The translations under genes were made by a program, and so were the position numbers. Below, piece after piece: positions 48,111 through 58,959 of a DNA stretch of 64,000 nucleotides. How positions within the stretch are numbered: the first letter of the stretch is position 1; every line of letters starts with the position of its first letter. Where the stretch lies: assembly GCF_964340395.1 (NCBI RefSeq), contig NC_135559.1:13862759-13926758 (forward strand), written 5' to 3'. The stretch is from Glandiceps talaboti (Eukaryota; Hemichordata; Enteropneusta; Spengelidae). Below the pieces are notes generated by a model that searched no databases, had not been told where the DNA came from, and saw nothing but the letters and a program-made list of their open reading frames with translations.

Positions 48111-48509
48111 AGTGAGTCTGTCTGAGAGAGGAATGACTTGAATACTGGATTTCCAATCTACTCAATGGCTATCCAACTTCAATGATAGATTTCTAATTTA
48201 ATTCTCTCCAGATTTATACAATACTATACAGAATCATACAAAAAGGTGGCAATTCTTTGTCTCAATCCTAGTTATAGGTGCTTCATGCTTACAATATGAT
48301 AAAAAATGGGCTTTTGGTACAATCTGGCAGAAAAAAGAATCTGCCAAAGGGAAAAATACACTGTTAAATTGATGAGAACACCCAATCATAATATACTGCA
48401 AGTCCAACTAAGCCATCATATTTTGATTTCACCAGACCAAGTCAAGCTCTTTGATAATATTTGACATCCCGTTATCACAATTGAAATGAATGGCTTATAG
48501 AAAGGAAAC

Positions 48510-49088
48510 TTACCCTGCCATGCATTTACAACGAGCTCCTTTTACAGTCAAATCATTCTTCTTATTTATGCAAACCCACACTGCATATGGATCAGTATTG
48601 GCTTGAGATCTTCTCACATTTGTTTTCAGTAGTATGTGTGGAGAATTTGGCACTTTAACCACTCCTACTTTGTTCACAAATCCATTTGTCACAAATTGGT
48701 AGGCATCCAAAGCTCTGTAAGACCTAAGACAATCTTTTGTATAGAATCATATAAATATGAAAGAGAAACATTGGCAAATTATAAATCATACACAACACAT
48801 CCTGGCACTCCACAATATGTAAATTACAACTTTGGCAGCTTTGGCCTCTGGGTTAGGAATAGCTTGACCATCTTCATCTATAAGAATTTCTTGCAGCCTC
48901 TTCCTACTACTCCCTCTTGTTTCTAGCTGTGATGGGTTAACTGGGACTTTGAGTTTCCAAGCCCAGTATGCCAAAACAGCTAGTTCACCTTGTCTACCAT
49001 CTGCTTTTATCCTTCTCTGTCCAAGGTACTTCTTCAACTCTAGTACTTCAGGGTTCTGCTGATGGATGGATGAGTCCTGGTCGCTCAT
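48510..49088 (-). pseudogene. Partner ORF of ISL2EU-like transposon (SAP + SWIM-like)
   Basis: Minus-strand exon from ATG at 49088 encodes LELKKYLGQRRIKADGRQGE, a SAP-like helix-turn-helix, up to about 48830. A second exon from about 48733 encodes SYRALDAYQFVTNGFVNKVG and ends ARCKCMAG at a donor GTAAGT (about 48510), the first half of a SWIM-type zinc site. ISL2EU-type elements are known to carry a second gene with a YqaJ nuclease; N-terminal SAP/SWIM regions of this kind occur in that family. The nuclease part is not found before the convergent transposase. Probably truncated. Confidence 0.6.
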
Positions 49089-49160
49089 TAATATTCATGA
49101 ATAAATTAAAATAATTTAAATATTGAATAGTAATTAATTCATTGATTCTTACATACATAA

Positions 49161-49224
49161 ACACACACATACATACATACATACATACATACAAATGTAC
49201 ATACATACATACATACATACATAC
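49161..49224. repeat. (ACAT)n microsatellite
   Basis: About 14 ACAT units with one interruption. It is the only long tetranucleotide run here whose TATG strand is the minus strand. Confidence 0.95.
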
Positions 49225-49788
49225 AACACTTGAAACAGTAAAACATATATACATTGTACATTGTTCACAGCACAAAACAACACTGTACTGCTATTTATTT
49301 GGTTTCATTACATTTAATATTGGTATATTTTTTTCAAACCACAATTACAAACATTAGAATCATTACATGTACAATAACAAACATATTGAAAGGCAATTAT
49401 TTCTTACAGGGTGAAGATGGTATACATTATGAAATCAACATCAGAACTGAATAAAGATTACTGAAAAAAACTGTCTGTGTATTATATTACTCCATTACAA
49501 ATTTACATTCACACATTGTTTTTTAATTTGAATTGCAATATAAAATTTAAACTTTTAAGGAAATAAGATCTACAAAGACAAATTGCACGTTCAGATTATA
49601 CATACAGTGTATCAATTCAAACTTCGTCGGGTTCTACTGATCATACTATGGTTATAATAACGGTACAATAATGTTGCCAAATTCAGATTGTGTCCTAGCA
49701 ACGAGATATGGAATGAGTTCCACTCACTGTAAAACACGTGTCAGTACATCGTTCTAAAAATAGAGTCTTACTGTTTATGACTTCCTGA

Positions 49789-50102
49789 TTACTTGTGGTT
49801 GTACAAACGACGATGTTTCCTCTTCGCCCACAATTCTACGGCACGATCATAGTTGTACTCAGCAACTGTTGGCCCGTCCACAGCTACATGTATACGCACT
49901 AAACTGTCAACACTGACTTGGCTCAGACGATTTCTTGGGGTTGTCTTGATAATCTTCAGTTGCGAAAAAATTCACTCCGAGTCTGCGGTATGACATGGCA
50001 AAACACGGTAGATTTTGGCTAACTTCACCATACTTGGAAAGGCCTGTTGAACTACTTTGTTGGTTGAAATGATCAAGACTGATACTTTCTGAGTCATCCA
50101 TT
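49789..50102 (-). pseudogene. hAT-type transposase C-terminal fragment
   Basis: The minus strand reads IIKTTPRNRLSQVSVDSLVR, then IHVAVDGPTVAEYNYDRAVE, LWAKRKHRRLYNHK and a stop at 49789-49791. This pattern (K-RNRLS, LxRIxxxGP, AVxLW) is the dimerisation end of hAT-family or ZNF862-like proteins. The segment upstream (from MDDSESISLDHF at 50102) is in another frame; the switch falls in a run of six T just before SQLKIIKTT. No N-terminal part was found. Confidence 0.7.
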
Positions 50103-50139
50103 GTAAATACTTTGACAAAATACACTCTTGATAATAATA

Positions 50140-50178
50140 ACAATACAATACAATACAATACAATACAATACAATACTA
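50140..50178. repeat. (AATAC)n microsatellite
   Basis: Seven to eight AATAC units immediately upstream (minus strand) of the hAT fragment. Confidence 0.9.
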
Positions 50179-50420
50179 TACAACCACCAACAACAATATA
50201 AAAGGGCTGCCAATACTAAGTTGGCAAAATAAGCAATGTTTGGAACTTTGGGGTATTCACTAGAATAATTATGATTATGTACTTGTTTAAATAAAGGATT
50301 GAAATATCTGTTACACTGTACTTGATTTTTCAACGGTGAAACCTGTATGAATAAAAACATGTCAAATGAATGAGCAAATGTGCAATTGTATCCATGTGTT
50401 CTATACTAACACACACACAC

Positions 50421-51042
50421 ACTGTACAACATTTTACCCACAACTCTCTCTGATTTGTAGTGTTGGACATCATCTCCTTGAAGTCAGACAAATCTCACCA
50501 GTGTATAGGGTTTTGTAAAAACATTTTTTCCATTTGGCAAGCGTAGAATTGCCACATGAGTTTCTGAATACCCATTTTCATCAGTTCAGTTGAATGATTT
50601 ATTGTAGAAGGAGTAGCAATTTTAGGAATTTGTCAGCAGATTTTCTTGAAAGACATGCAACATATTTGCAAAGAAACTAAGGAAAATATATGCACCTGTT
50701 ATGACTTTGCCAAAGATATAGATTTATTTGAATAGGTATGACAAAAGAAATTTACATACTAAAACTCATCATACACACTGACTACCCAAGTTAGTGACAC
50801 TTTGACAGTGAAAAGTGTTTTATTCACAGCACATGCTTAATTTAGTTATTAGTTCATTTTTATACAAAATTTAGAACTTTATTTTTGATTCCTAAGCATT
50901 CTTTTGCTACATATTAATTAAACTTAATTACTATGCTTAAAATGTTAAAGTATGGATTATTGAAGAAGTTATTAAATAAGGAACCTCCAAGCTTACCAAT
51001 CAGAGAGAGTTGTGGGTAAGATATTGTACAGTGAATTAATGT
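50421..51042. mobile_element. Nonautonomous element with ~35-bp terminal inverted repeats
   Basis: The left end ACTGTACAACATTTTACCCA then CAACTCTCTCTGATT is mirrored at the right end (AATCAGAGAGAGTTGTGGGT then AAGATATTGTACAGT). The 50540-51042 part recurs in inverted orientation at 56845-57975. No ORF; a MITE-like or deleted DNA transposon. Confidence 0.7.
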
Positions 51043-52677
51043 TCATGCAATGTCACAAAGGCTCCCTAGACCGCACACAGTGGAGGTTTAGAAGTACATT
51101 TTAAATCAAGTACACAAAAGTGACACGCCCCTTTACAGTAATATGATTTCAACTGAAAATAGAATCTGAAATCGAAATGTGATAATTTATTTATATATAC
51201 AATATCATCACAACCATGCAAGTATCAGTAAAGAAACTAATGTATAAATAAATTTTGAACTACTCAAGTAAAAAACTGACATAAAAGTCAGAAATTGACA
51301 TAACCACTCAACACTCACTCATAAAAACATGCCACGCCCCCTTCACGATAACTGATCTTCAAACATTGCTTACACATCCTGATTATTTCTACAGCAGAAG
51401 CTGCTATGAAATCGTAGTTTACATATTCTAAACAACTGCTCATTTACAAGCTTCTATTACAAAGCAAGTTGGTGAAAGTGTTTTTTAAAAAAACAGCTAT
51501 TTAATGATATGCATAGGAAGCTGTGAATTTGAAAGAAAGCTCGATTACCTTTCAGTTTCACAAAGAAAACACAACGAAATGGTTGAAGTGATCTCCGAAT
51601 GTTTTTTTCTCATCACAACAACAAAATCTGCGTGACCAAAAGTGTTGTAAACAAAATCAGAAAGAATTCTCGGAATGACTAAACTTACCGCTAAACTGGA
51701 GTAAGGTCCAAGTCCAAGTAAGCCTCGATGGTACCTGACACAATCTTCTCAAAGTAGCGATAAAATTTTCAAAATATAACTTGACAGGTCTTCAGTTGTT
51801 ACAGTTATACTAATTCAAGACGGGTTTTCACTCAAAAACGGCAGTATCGTTACGATTTATACCTTCTCTCACAGTAGTCAAGACCCTGATGAAAGGTGTT
51901 AATTATGGTTCAACCCCATGGTGAGCAAAGCTCAAACAGAGCATGTCACTAGCAACTCTTTTTAGTGGTCTGAGCTAGTAATAAACAAAGGGCTGTGGTC
52001 ATCACTCATTAAATATTCATTTGGTATAGCTGTTTTGACTATGTCCAATGTCCAACCAGGACTCCATCGCCAGTCCTATTACACTAAATGACGTGGGGAC
52101 GCAACATCATAATCATGTTTACATGAACACAGCAGGAGGGAGCACATGAATGTGTGCTGATTGAGGGCATTTGACTAACCACAGTCTGTTCATCCAGACG
52201 AATCAAAATACAGCTGCAGCGGAAGCACAGGCACTTGGTTCGCGAGATATGTATCAGAATGTTTCTATTAGAATACAATAAAATGTTGATAAGGGACTGG
52301 CCAGTTTCTTCGGCCGGGGGGGGGGGTTCCACCCTGTTTTTGAAATTGGTTGGGGGGGGGGGTCATGCTGTTTTGAAAAATTGTGGATAGGGGGTCATTG
52401 TGTTTTGCACTGTGAGGGAAGAAAAAAATCCTTTTCTACAATGGCATATAGCCTTGTCTGAAACATGGTACATGTAAATATTTGTTCTTGTCCCTGTTTA
52501 TACATGTATTACCTAGCTACCACGCTAGTTACAGAACATATCATGTAAATCTTGTGGAATGACTACTTCACCCCCCAGAGGTCACTCATGCATTCAACCA
52601 ACAATCAGATGCACCAACAACCGTTGTACTGTCACAATGGTATTAAACTCAGTGTTGCAGCCTTTTGAAAGAATGGG
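51043..52677. other. No gene seen
   Basis: Unique-looking DNA with G runs near 52316-52325 and 52350-52360. A minus-strand donor-like GTAAGT at about 51685 follows a purine/pyrimidine-balanced segment, but no coding frame is attached. Confidence 0.4.
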
Positions 52678-53125
52678 ACATATCTGTCATTCCACTTATG
52701 CTATAGAGTGGCGGCTGTCATTCGACTTGTTTAACAGTGCAGGGAGTGATATTCAACTAACTGAATGTAGAAAAGGATGTCACTCCACCGTTTACATACT
52801 GCAAATGCTGTCATTCCAGTTTCAAAGCATTTAAAAGGCTGTCATTCCACTTATGCTATAGAGTGGTGGCTGTCATTCCACTTGTTTAACAGTGCAGGGA
52901 GTGTCATTCAACTAAATGAATGTAGAAAAGGGTGTCATTCCACGGTTTACATACTGGAAATGCTGTCATTCTAGTTTCAAAGCATTTAAAAAGCTGTCAT
53001 TCCACTTATGCTATAGAGTGGCGGCTGTCATTCCACTCGTTTAACAGTACAGGGGTGTCATTCAACTAACTGAATGTAGAAAAAGGTGTTATTGCACTGT
53101 TTACATACTGGAAATGCTGTCATTC
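52678..53125. repeat. ~153-bp tandem repeat, 3 copies, with internal subrepeat
   Basis: Copies start at about 52686, 52842 and 52993 with CTGTCATTCCACTTATGCTA. Within each, TGTCATTC recurs about five times at different spacings (before CACTTATG, GACTTG/CACTTG, AACTAA, CACGGTTT, CAGTTTC). An ORF over part of it is incidental. Confidence 0.9.
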
Positions 53126-53699
53126 GCTTTCTGCCGTGTTATTCGGGTTGACATTCATTTTAGGGACACCCGTATATGTGTATGTGGTCACACATGTAAC
53201 TGGGTGACTCTCCGGGGGTAACTCCATGGGTAACATTACGCGAAGGCTCCTCACAAACATTGAAACCCAATGTGTTGTGATACCAATTGTATGCCAAAAA
53301 ATATACCCTTACTGATATCAAGTTGCATTTTAATTAGTTAAGTACAATCGAACTGTTCTTGATCGCTCTGACCATCTCAGTCCACTGACACTATATTATT
53401 ATGTGTCGATGGAGGCAATCGGATGATACCACCATCATCAGCTATCTGTTGATTAGTTCTTGTGACTGGTTCTTGGTTGACTTGATGACGTTTTAAACGT
53501 TTTCCTTGCACTAAGATTAAAATGTTTCCAGGTTGACTGCATAGTCTCTGTTCATTTAACGCCTGTTTTGATTCACCTGACCCTTTGAAAAGTATACCCT
53601 TGCTGATACCAACCAGCATAACAAACCGGCCCCTTTCACAAGGATCCTCCCCGTATTGCGATCTATGGGAGTTGTCCCCCCTCCCAGGGGGTGACTGTA
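53126..53699. other. 5' side of LRR-Ig gene B, no homology to gene A's promoter
   Basis: No similarity by eye to 35165-36640. Similarity to gene A resumes at about 53705 (ACATGTATTAATA.TGTACTAAC). No first exon or promoter element could be recognised. Confidence 0.55.
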
Positions 53700-53770
53700 T
53701 GGTAACATGTATTAATAGTGTACTAACCTATTTTCCATCAATTGCAGAAAGATATCTATAAAGGTATACA

Positions 53771-55816
53771 ATGGCAATCATTATATCGTTGGTGGCGCTA
53801 TTAATCTTCGGTGATATCCATGTAGAAGCTTTGCAATGTCCATCGGTCTGTCAATGTTATGGCAGCCTTCAAACAGATTGCAGCTTCAGATTTTTGACAG
53901 AAATACCATCCAATATTTCCAGTGATACTATCCACCTTCGTCTTGACGACAATGCTTTGACATCAATTCAAGATGGCGCATTTGAAGCACTGCCTGATTT
54001 GTGGTACCTTAAACTCAGTGGAAATGACATAGAAACTTTATCAGATGGTGCGTTCAGAGGATTAGGCAAACTAGAAGAACTCTATTTAAGCGGGAATGAC
54101 ATCAGGGTATTGCAGGTGGACATATTCAGCGATTTGTCATCATTGACCAGACTTGAGCTTGAATTTGGCTCATTGACTACGATTTCAACTGGGGCCTTCA
54201 ATGGACTGAATAATCTCGAAAAGCTCAGCCTATTGGCAAATAGACTTACAGTTTTGCCATCAAACATTTTTAACGGTCTGTCTTCAACAAAACGTCTCAT
54301 TCTGAGCTCTAATCAGATAAAGTCCATTTCAGAGAATGCCTTTTTAGGGTTAACAAATGTATCAATCCTAAATCTGGATCAAAATGAGATTGAGGAATTA
54401 CAAGCTAACGTCTTCAACGGTTTGTCGTCTTTGCAAGAACTATATCTCTACTCAAACGATATAACTAGTATTGCTGACGACGCCTTTCAAGGGTTGAGCA
54501 ATCTGGAAAAACTGTCCCTATCCAACAATAAAATTACTGAAATACGAATGGACATGTTTAGTGGTTTGACTGAATTGAGTGAATTGGATTTGGCAGGTAA
54601 CTTACTGACCAGTACGCCCTCTTTCGTCCAGCCATATCTCATAAATCTCAGGATGCTGAGACTATGTTTTAACAATGTAACATCGCTCCCTAATGGTGTT
54701 TTCGTTGGACTAAATCATTTGGAAAGCCTGTGTCTAAGCCATATGGGTTTGGAAGCATTGCCCAACGATTTCTTTAATACTGTTAAAAATGTCTCTAATT
54801 TAGATCTTCGCAATAATCGCTTCACTACACCCCCGCTATTGAACTCCCCAAATATTTCATCTTTCTTCGGCCGTGACGTTGAAATATATCTCTCTGGAAA
54901 TCCCATACGAGTCATTGGACCACGAGCCTTTTACGGATTCTCTGACGTAACCTTCAACAACCTCGTACTTGATTTACAAAAAATGAATCTCGAGGAGTTA
55001 GATAAAGACGCATTTGAAGGTATAGATGTTAATCACTGTTTCATTCACCTGGAATACAATCATTTGACAACTCTACATCCACATACATTTGAGTTCCTCA
55101 GTGGGATATCCAGCTTGTTCGGTAACATCCGCTTAACTGACAACCCATTGGCATGTGACTGTCATTTGCAGGCATTCAGAAAATGGGTCGAGGACTTTGA
55201 TGTCCAGTTTGATAGCAGAGTTTTGAATTGGGAGACGACATGTCACTCCCCCAGTGTGTACGCTGGTACCCGTTTACTTGAAGTTCAGGCTAGAGACATG
55301 ACCTGCAGCCCTCCTGCATTTTATGAACCAACTAAGTCGATTTCTACCGGTGAGGGCGATTCTGTCGAATTGGACTGTAGTGTTGCCGGAGCTCCTGATC
55401 CAAGTGTGTATTGGATCACACCTCTCGGCGAATTGTCCGATGAAATGTCCCACGTGTACTCTGTCTTGCCAAGCAACGATCTTCTTATCGTGTCCCCAAC
55501 TCTGGAACACCAGGGTATCTATGCATGTGTCGCTAATAATGAGAATGGTACAAACATAGGTCTCAGACATTTAACAGTAAATGTGGCGCCGACTACATCA
55601 CCAACTGCAACTGAAGAATCCAATAATGACAAAGGTAAAGGGTCAAATGGGGCAACCATGATTGCTGGATTATTTATCGGAGGGCTTCTTGTCGGATTGG
55701 TATGTGCGATTATTGCTTTGGTTGTCTTTCTCTGTGTCAGAAATAAACGGCGTGAAGACAAGAAGAAGGACAGTGCGCCCTCAAAGACAAGAATGAGTGA
55801 CATACAGGGGAAATGA
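53771..55816 (+). CDS. LRR-Ig single-pass receptor B (681 aa)
   Basis: Paralogue of gene A with the same order: signal peptide, LRRNT (CPSVCQCYG), about 16 LRRs, LRRCT (NPLACDCHLQAFRKW), one Ig domain (LDCSV..YACVA), Thr-rich stalk, transmembrane segment (IAGLFIGGLLVGLVCAIIAL) and basic anchor. The whole frame is open. Differences from A cluster at the variable x positions of LxxLxLxxN, while LRR backbone, Ig and membrane parts are near-identical. At the end, ACAGGGGAAATGA has one extra G relative to gene A, so the protein stops at SDIQGK and loses the last 12 residues. The acceptor TCAATTGCAG (53738-53747) before the ATG is kept, but the equivalent of A's first exon is absent, so its promoter is unclear. 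Confidence 0.92.
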   Translation: MAIIISLVALLIFGDIHVEALQCPSVCQCYGSLQTDCSFRFLTEIPSNISSDTIHLRLDDNALTSIQDGAFEALPDLWYLKLSGNDIETLSDGAFRGLGKLEELYLSGNDIRVLQVDIFSDLSSLTRLELEFGSLTTISTGAFNGLNNLEKLSLLANRLTVLPSNIFNGLSSTKRLILSSNQIKSISENAFLGLTNVSILNLDQNEIEELQANVFNGLSSLQELYLYSNDITSIADDAFQGLSNLEKLSLSNNKITEIRMDMFSGLTELSELDLAGNLLTSTPSFVQPYLINLRMLRLCFNNVTSLPNGVFVGLNHLESLCLSHMGLEALPNDFFNTVKNVSNLDLRNNRFTTPPLLNSPNISSFFGRDVEIYLSGNPIRVIGPRAFYGFSDVTFNNLVLDLQKMNLEELDKDAFEGIDVNHCFIHLEYNHLTTLHPHTFEFLSGISSLFGNIRLTDNPLACDCHLQAFRKWVEDFDVQFDSRVLNWETTCHSPSVYAGTRLLEVQARDMTCSPPAFYEPTKSISTGEGDSVELDCSVAGAPDPSVYWITPLGELSDEMSHVYSVLPSNDLLIVSPTLEHQGIYACVANNENGTNIGLRHLTVNVAPTTSPTATEESNNDKGKGSNGATMIAGLFIGGLLVGLVCAIIALVVFLCVRNKRREDKKKDSAPSKTRMSDIQGK

Positions 55817-56660
55817 TGTCAACGACGAAACTGAACACCGCCACGGACCACCATAGCAAATATATATGCAACGCTTATTCTTAAAGATGTGGATCACTAG
55901 CGTTCACCAAGATGTTGTATTTGGGGCTATTGTGTTGAACCTCAGACCATTGGGGGCCTGAGGTTGAAATTTCGGTTGTACGCTTTTGATCAATTTCGTA
56001 ATTTAGTGATTTACACTAAAAGGGAACGCGTTGTAGTAAAGACTACTGAAATCGGCCGTGTTATAGGAAAGTTACATACAGCTGTTTGAATATTCCCAAG
56101 TTGTTTTCCTATATTGACGTGGGTAATGAACAAGTGTGGGCTTATAATATTGATGCTGCAATAGATAAACTAATATATATACAGAAAAAGAATTCGGGTA
56201 TAATTCAGGTACAAATACTATAATTATGTCAGACCATGGAGGCATAATGGGAGTGCCATTCCCTGAACGTCCATCAGATATATATTTGTTTTGTATTTAA
56301 TAACATATGTATTGGTCTTAGTACAAAGATAAAAATATCTTTTTCATAATTTTAGAGAAACCTTTCTTCAATAATTGAGCTTGAAATTATTTCAAAAACT
56401 GTACATTTATTTTACCTTTTCTAACTACAATATGAATATGAAACTCTACACTCAGCATATTCTGAAAGTATTTTTTGTATGCCTTCAAATCTGTTTTTTC
56501 TTGTACAATTTGAAATATATATATATATATAGTTGCGCTCTGCCACTGCGGTATAGAGCACTGTCTTAGCAGATTGATACTCACCGAGTTATATATATAT
56601 ATAATGCTTAGCAACAAGCATAACAAACCTTTAATAATAATGAGAGTTGTTCATCACCTG
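55817..56660. repeat. 3' flank of LRR-Ig B, duplicate of A's flank
   Basis: 55817-56280 pairs with 38821-39268 and 56290-56530 with 40470-40690 (CTAACTACAATATGAA, AAACTCTACACTCAG, ATATTCTGAAAGTATTTTT). Similarity ends at ATCACCT near 56660. Confidence 0.85.
56530..56600. mobile_element. Short TA-bounded repeat core
   Basis: TTGCGCTCTGCC, then a segment containing AGCACTGTCTTAGCAG and ACTCACCGAG, flanked by short TA runs. It is the reverse complement of 40325-40376 beside gene A, plus the GCGCTCTGCC end seen at 40233-40242. GCTCT and AGAGC within it can pair. Confidence 0.65.
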
Positions 56661-56844
56661 GGATGATTTGTCTTACATTTGGAATATTAATAAGTCCTGT
56701 TTTCCTTCTCCACAACACATAAAATCCATCCCAAAACTCAAGAACAAGTTCAAAGTAAATGAATGAAAGAGTCTTCCTTTCTATCACAGCAGAATGTGAC
56801 ATTTCTCAGATTCAACTCATTCACTCTAGGTCAATTCATTTTTG

Positions 56845-57975
56845 AGAATGTTACATTACACATTACAGTATTTTACCCACAACACTTCATGATTGGTATG
56901 CTTGGAGGTTCCTTATTTGATAACTTCTTAAGTAACCAACATTTCTCAACATTTTAAGCATAATAATGACGTTTCAATATGTAACAAGAGGAAGCTTTCC
57001 AATCAAAAATAAAGTTCTATATGTTGTATAAAAATGTATTAACAACCAAATTAAACATGTGCTCTGAATAAAACGATTTTCAATTTTGTCACGCGTATTT
57101 ATTGGATTTGGACTTTAAACAAACGTGAATCCAGTAAAAACAAGTCACGTGTTGAGGTCAGTCAATTGATTAATGAGACAGCACGATAAGTCGGGTCAGA
57201 GGTCACGAGTGTCACATTTGTTGTTTTCTGAATCTAATTAACTGTATTTTATAAACATTTTCCTAAATAGGAAATGAAAGTGATTGTTTATTAACCATAT
57301 TTGTATTATGGAATGGAGGAATTCTGACTTTGGATTTGAATAAAATGTGGAATGTACATATACACGGAATGTTAGGTTCTATTTTGGTCATACAGACTTT
57401 AGGAGACTTTGGACAGATTCGGAACAGGCTGATTAGACTAGGTTCGTGGCAATAGGCCAACGAGGACAAATTGATATACAAAGAACATTGGTATTCGGCT
57501 GTATGTAAAATTGAGAGCTGAATTGAGAACTCTCTCATAAGCAAAACTGTGTATATTTACTTCCACCAAAAGTAAATCTTGAGTTTTTAGTGAGATTTGT
57601 CCCCCAGGACCTATTCAAGATCCCGGTGCACGCAAGGGTACGGAGGCGTGGGGAGTCAGAATAAGGTGTAAAAGTTATTGTTGGGACGGACCTTTCTAAA
57701 CACGTCAAAACCCGTCGGTAATAACAACACCAAAGTATCACTAACTTGGTCATGGTAGTCAGTTTGTGTGAAGAGTTTTTAATATGCAAATTTCTTTTGT
57801 TATTCCTATTCAGAGTAATCTATATCTTTGGCAGAATCATAACAGGTGCATATATTTAATTCTGTTGAAAAATCTCTAAAATTGCCACCTCCTTCTACAA
57901 AAAATCACTAATATCAACCGATGAAAATGGGTATTTAGAAACTCACCCGTGGCCCAATTCTACGCTTCGCAAATG
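56845..57975. mobile_element. Inverted copy of the 50.5-51.0 kb element, interrupted
   Basis: 56845-57090 is the reverse complement of about 50800-51042 (TACCCACAAC, TTGGAGGTTCCTTATTT, AACATTTTAAGCATA), and 57730-57975 of about 50540-50790 (GCATATATTTAAT, AATGGGTATTTAGAAACTCA, TTCTACGCTTCGC). About 640 bp between them (57091-57729) has no counterpart in the other copy and looks like a later insertion. No coding content recognised. Confidence 0.75.
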
Positions 57976-57990
57976 TCGAAAATTTGTTTT

Positions 57991-58317
57991 CATGTTACTC
58001 CAATTCTTCATGATTTACAGTGGCTTCCTGTTTAGCATCAAATTGAATTCAAAATGTTATGTATTACTTTTACAGTTATAAATGAAATTGCATCATCAAC
58101 TGTTGACAAAACCGGCGCGCCACTGGTCGTACCCTTCGTTCTCAGTCCAATGGTAACATTAATTTACACCAGCCTATTGGCAGTACTATGTATTATCATG
58201 GTTATCGAACTTTTTAAATCTGTGCCCCTCGTCTATGGAATTCCTTGCCACTACAGATCTGGGCTGTTCTTCAGTCGACAGCTTTAAAAACAGTTTTAAG
58301 TCATTTTATCATCATAT
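57991..58317 (+). pseudogene. CR1/L2-like retrotransposon ORF2 3' end
   Basis: Fragments VTPILHDLQWLPV, HQIEFKMLCITFTVINEIA and CAPRLWNSLPLQIW followed by ALKTVLSHF are the well-known C-terminal pattern after the reverse transcriptase of CR1/L2/jockey-like non-LTR elements. A TAG follows LQWLPV and at least one frame change separates the last block. Typical 5'-truncated dead copy. Confidence 0.85.
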
Positions 58318-58900
58318 ATCATATGTATCTGTGAAACTTGAATCGTAAAAGGCTCTCATATAAATACCGCCCTCTATAGCTAGCTGGAAATTGAAACACG
58401 TTCAGTACATGTACGGCTGTACAGCTACTACATGTTACTAGTACAAATTTGCACATGTAAACACTCGTGAAACAAAAGACTACACCGGTCACAAATAACG
58501 AAATAAACATAGCAAATTAAATAATGGCTTTGTCACTGAACAATCATTGAATTAATAAAAGAGATATAAATATTTTAAAAAGTGGTACCTTTTTCCCACT
58601 ACAACTAGCACTTGTACTACAAACTTGTCTCTAAATTTATTGCTTTATTGTAAATTAAATTTGACCTGCATCTGTAATGATTGTTACAAAACATTACAGA
58701 ATATGTCCATAAGAATGTATGGTGTTTTTGCGTTGATAGAGCTCGCTCAGCGCTCATATCAATAGCCCGTCGTATACTAGTACTAGTCGTATGATAGCTC
58801 GCCGTTTACGCGTTTAGTGGATCCGGACTACCCGTACCCGCAAACCGAATAGAATATTCTGATTCAATATCTTTTGACCAATGAGAATGGCTATCTCTGT
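58318..58900. other. No gene seen; probable upstream region of the right-hand gene
   Basis: Locally CpG-bearing stretch at 58735-58860 (CCCGTCGTATAC, TTTACGCGTTTAGTGG). CCAAT occurs at about 58879. It could be a promoter region for the transcript whose candidate first exon ends at 59026. Confidence 0.35.
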
Positions 58901-58959
58901 CACATGACAATCACCATCACCACGGCCAAACACTGATTAGCAATTCACGTCATCGTGAT

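Noticed and set aside
58054-58287. 77-codon ORF as an independent gene
   Set aside because: It reads through the retrotransposon C-terminus relic; the conserved blocks are split between frames.
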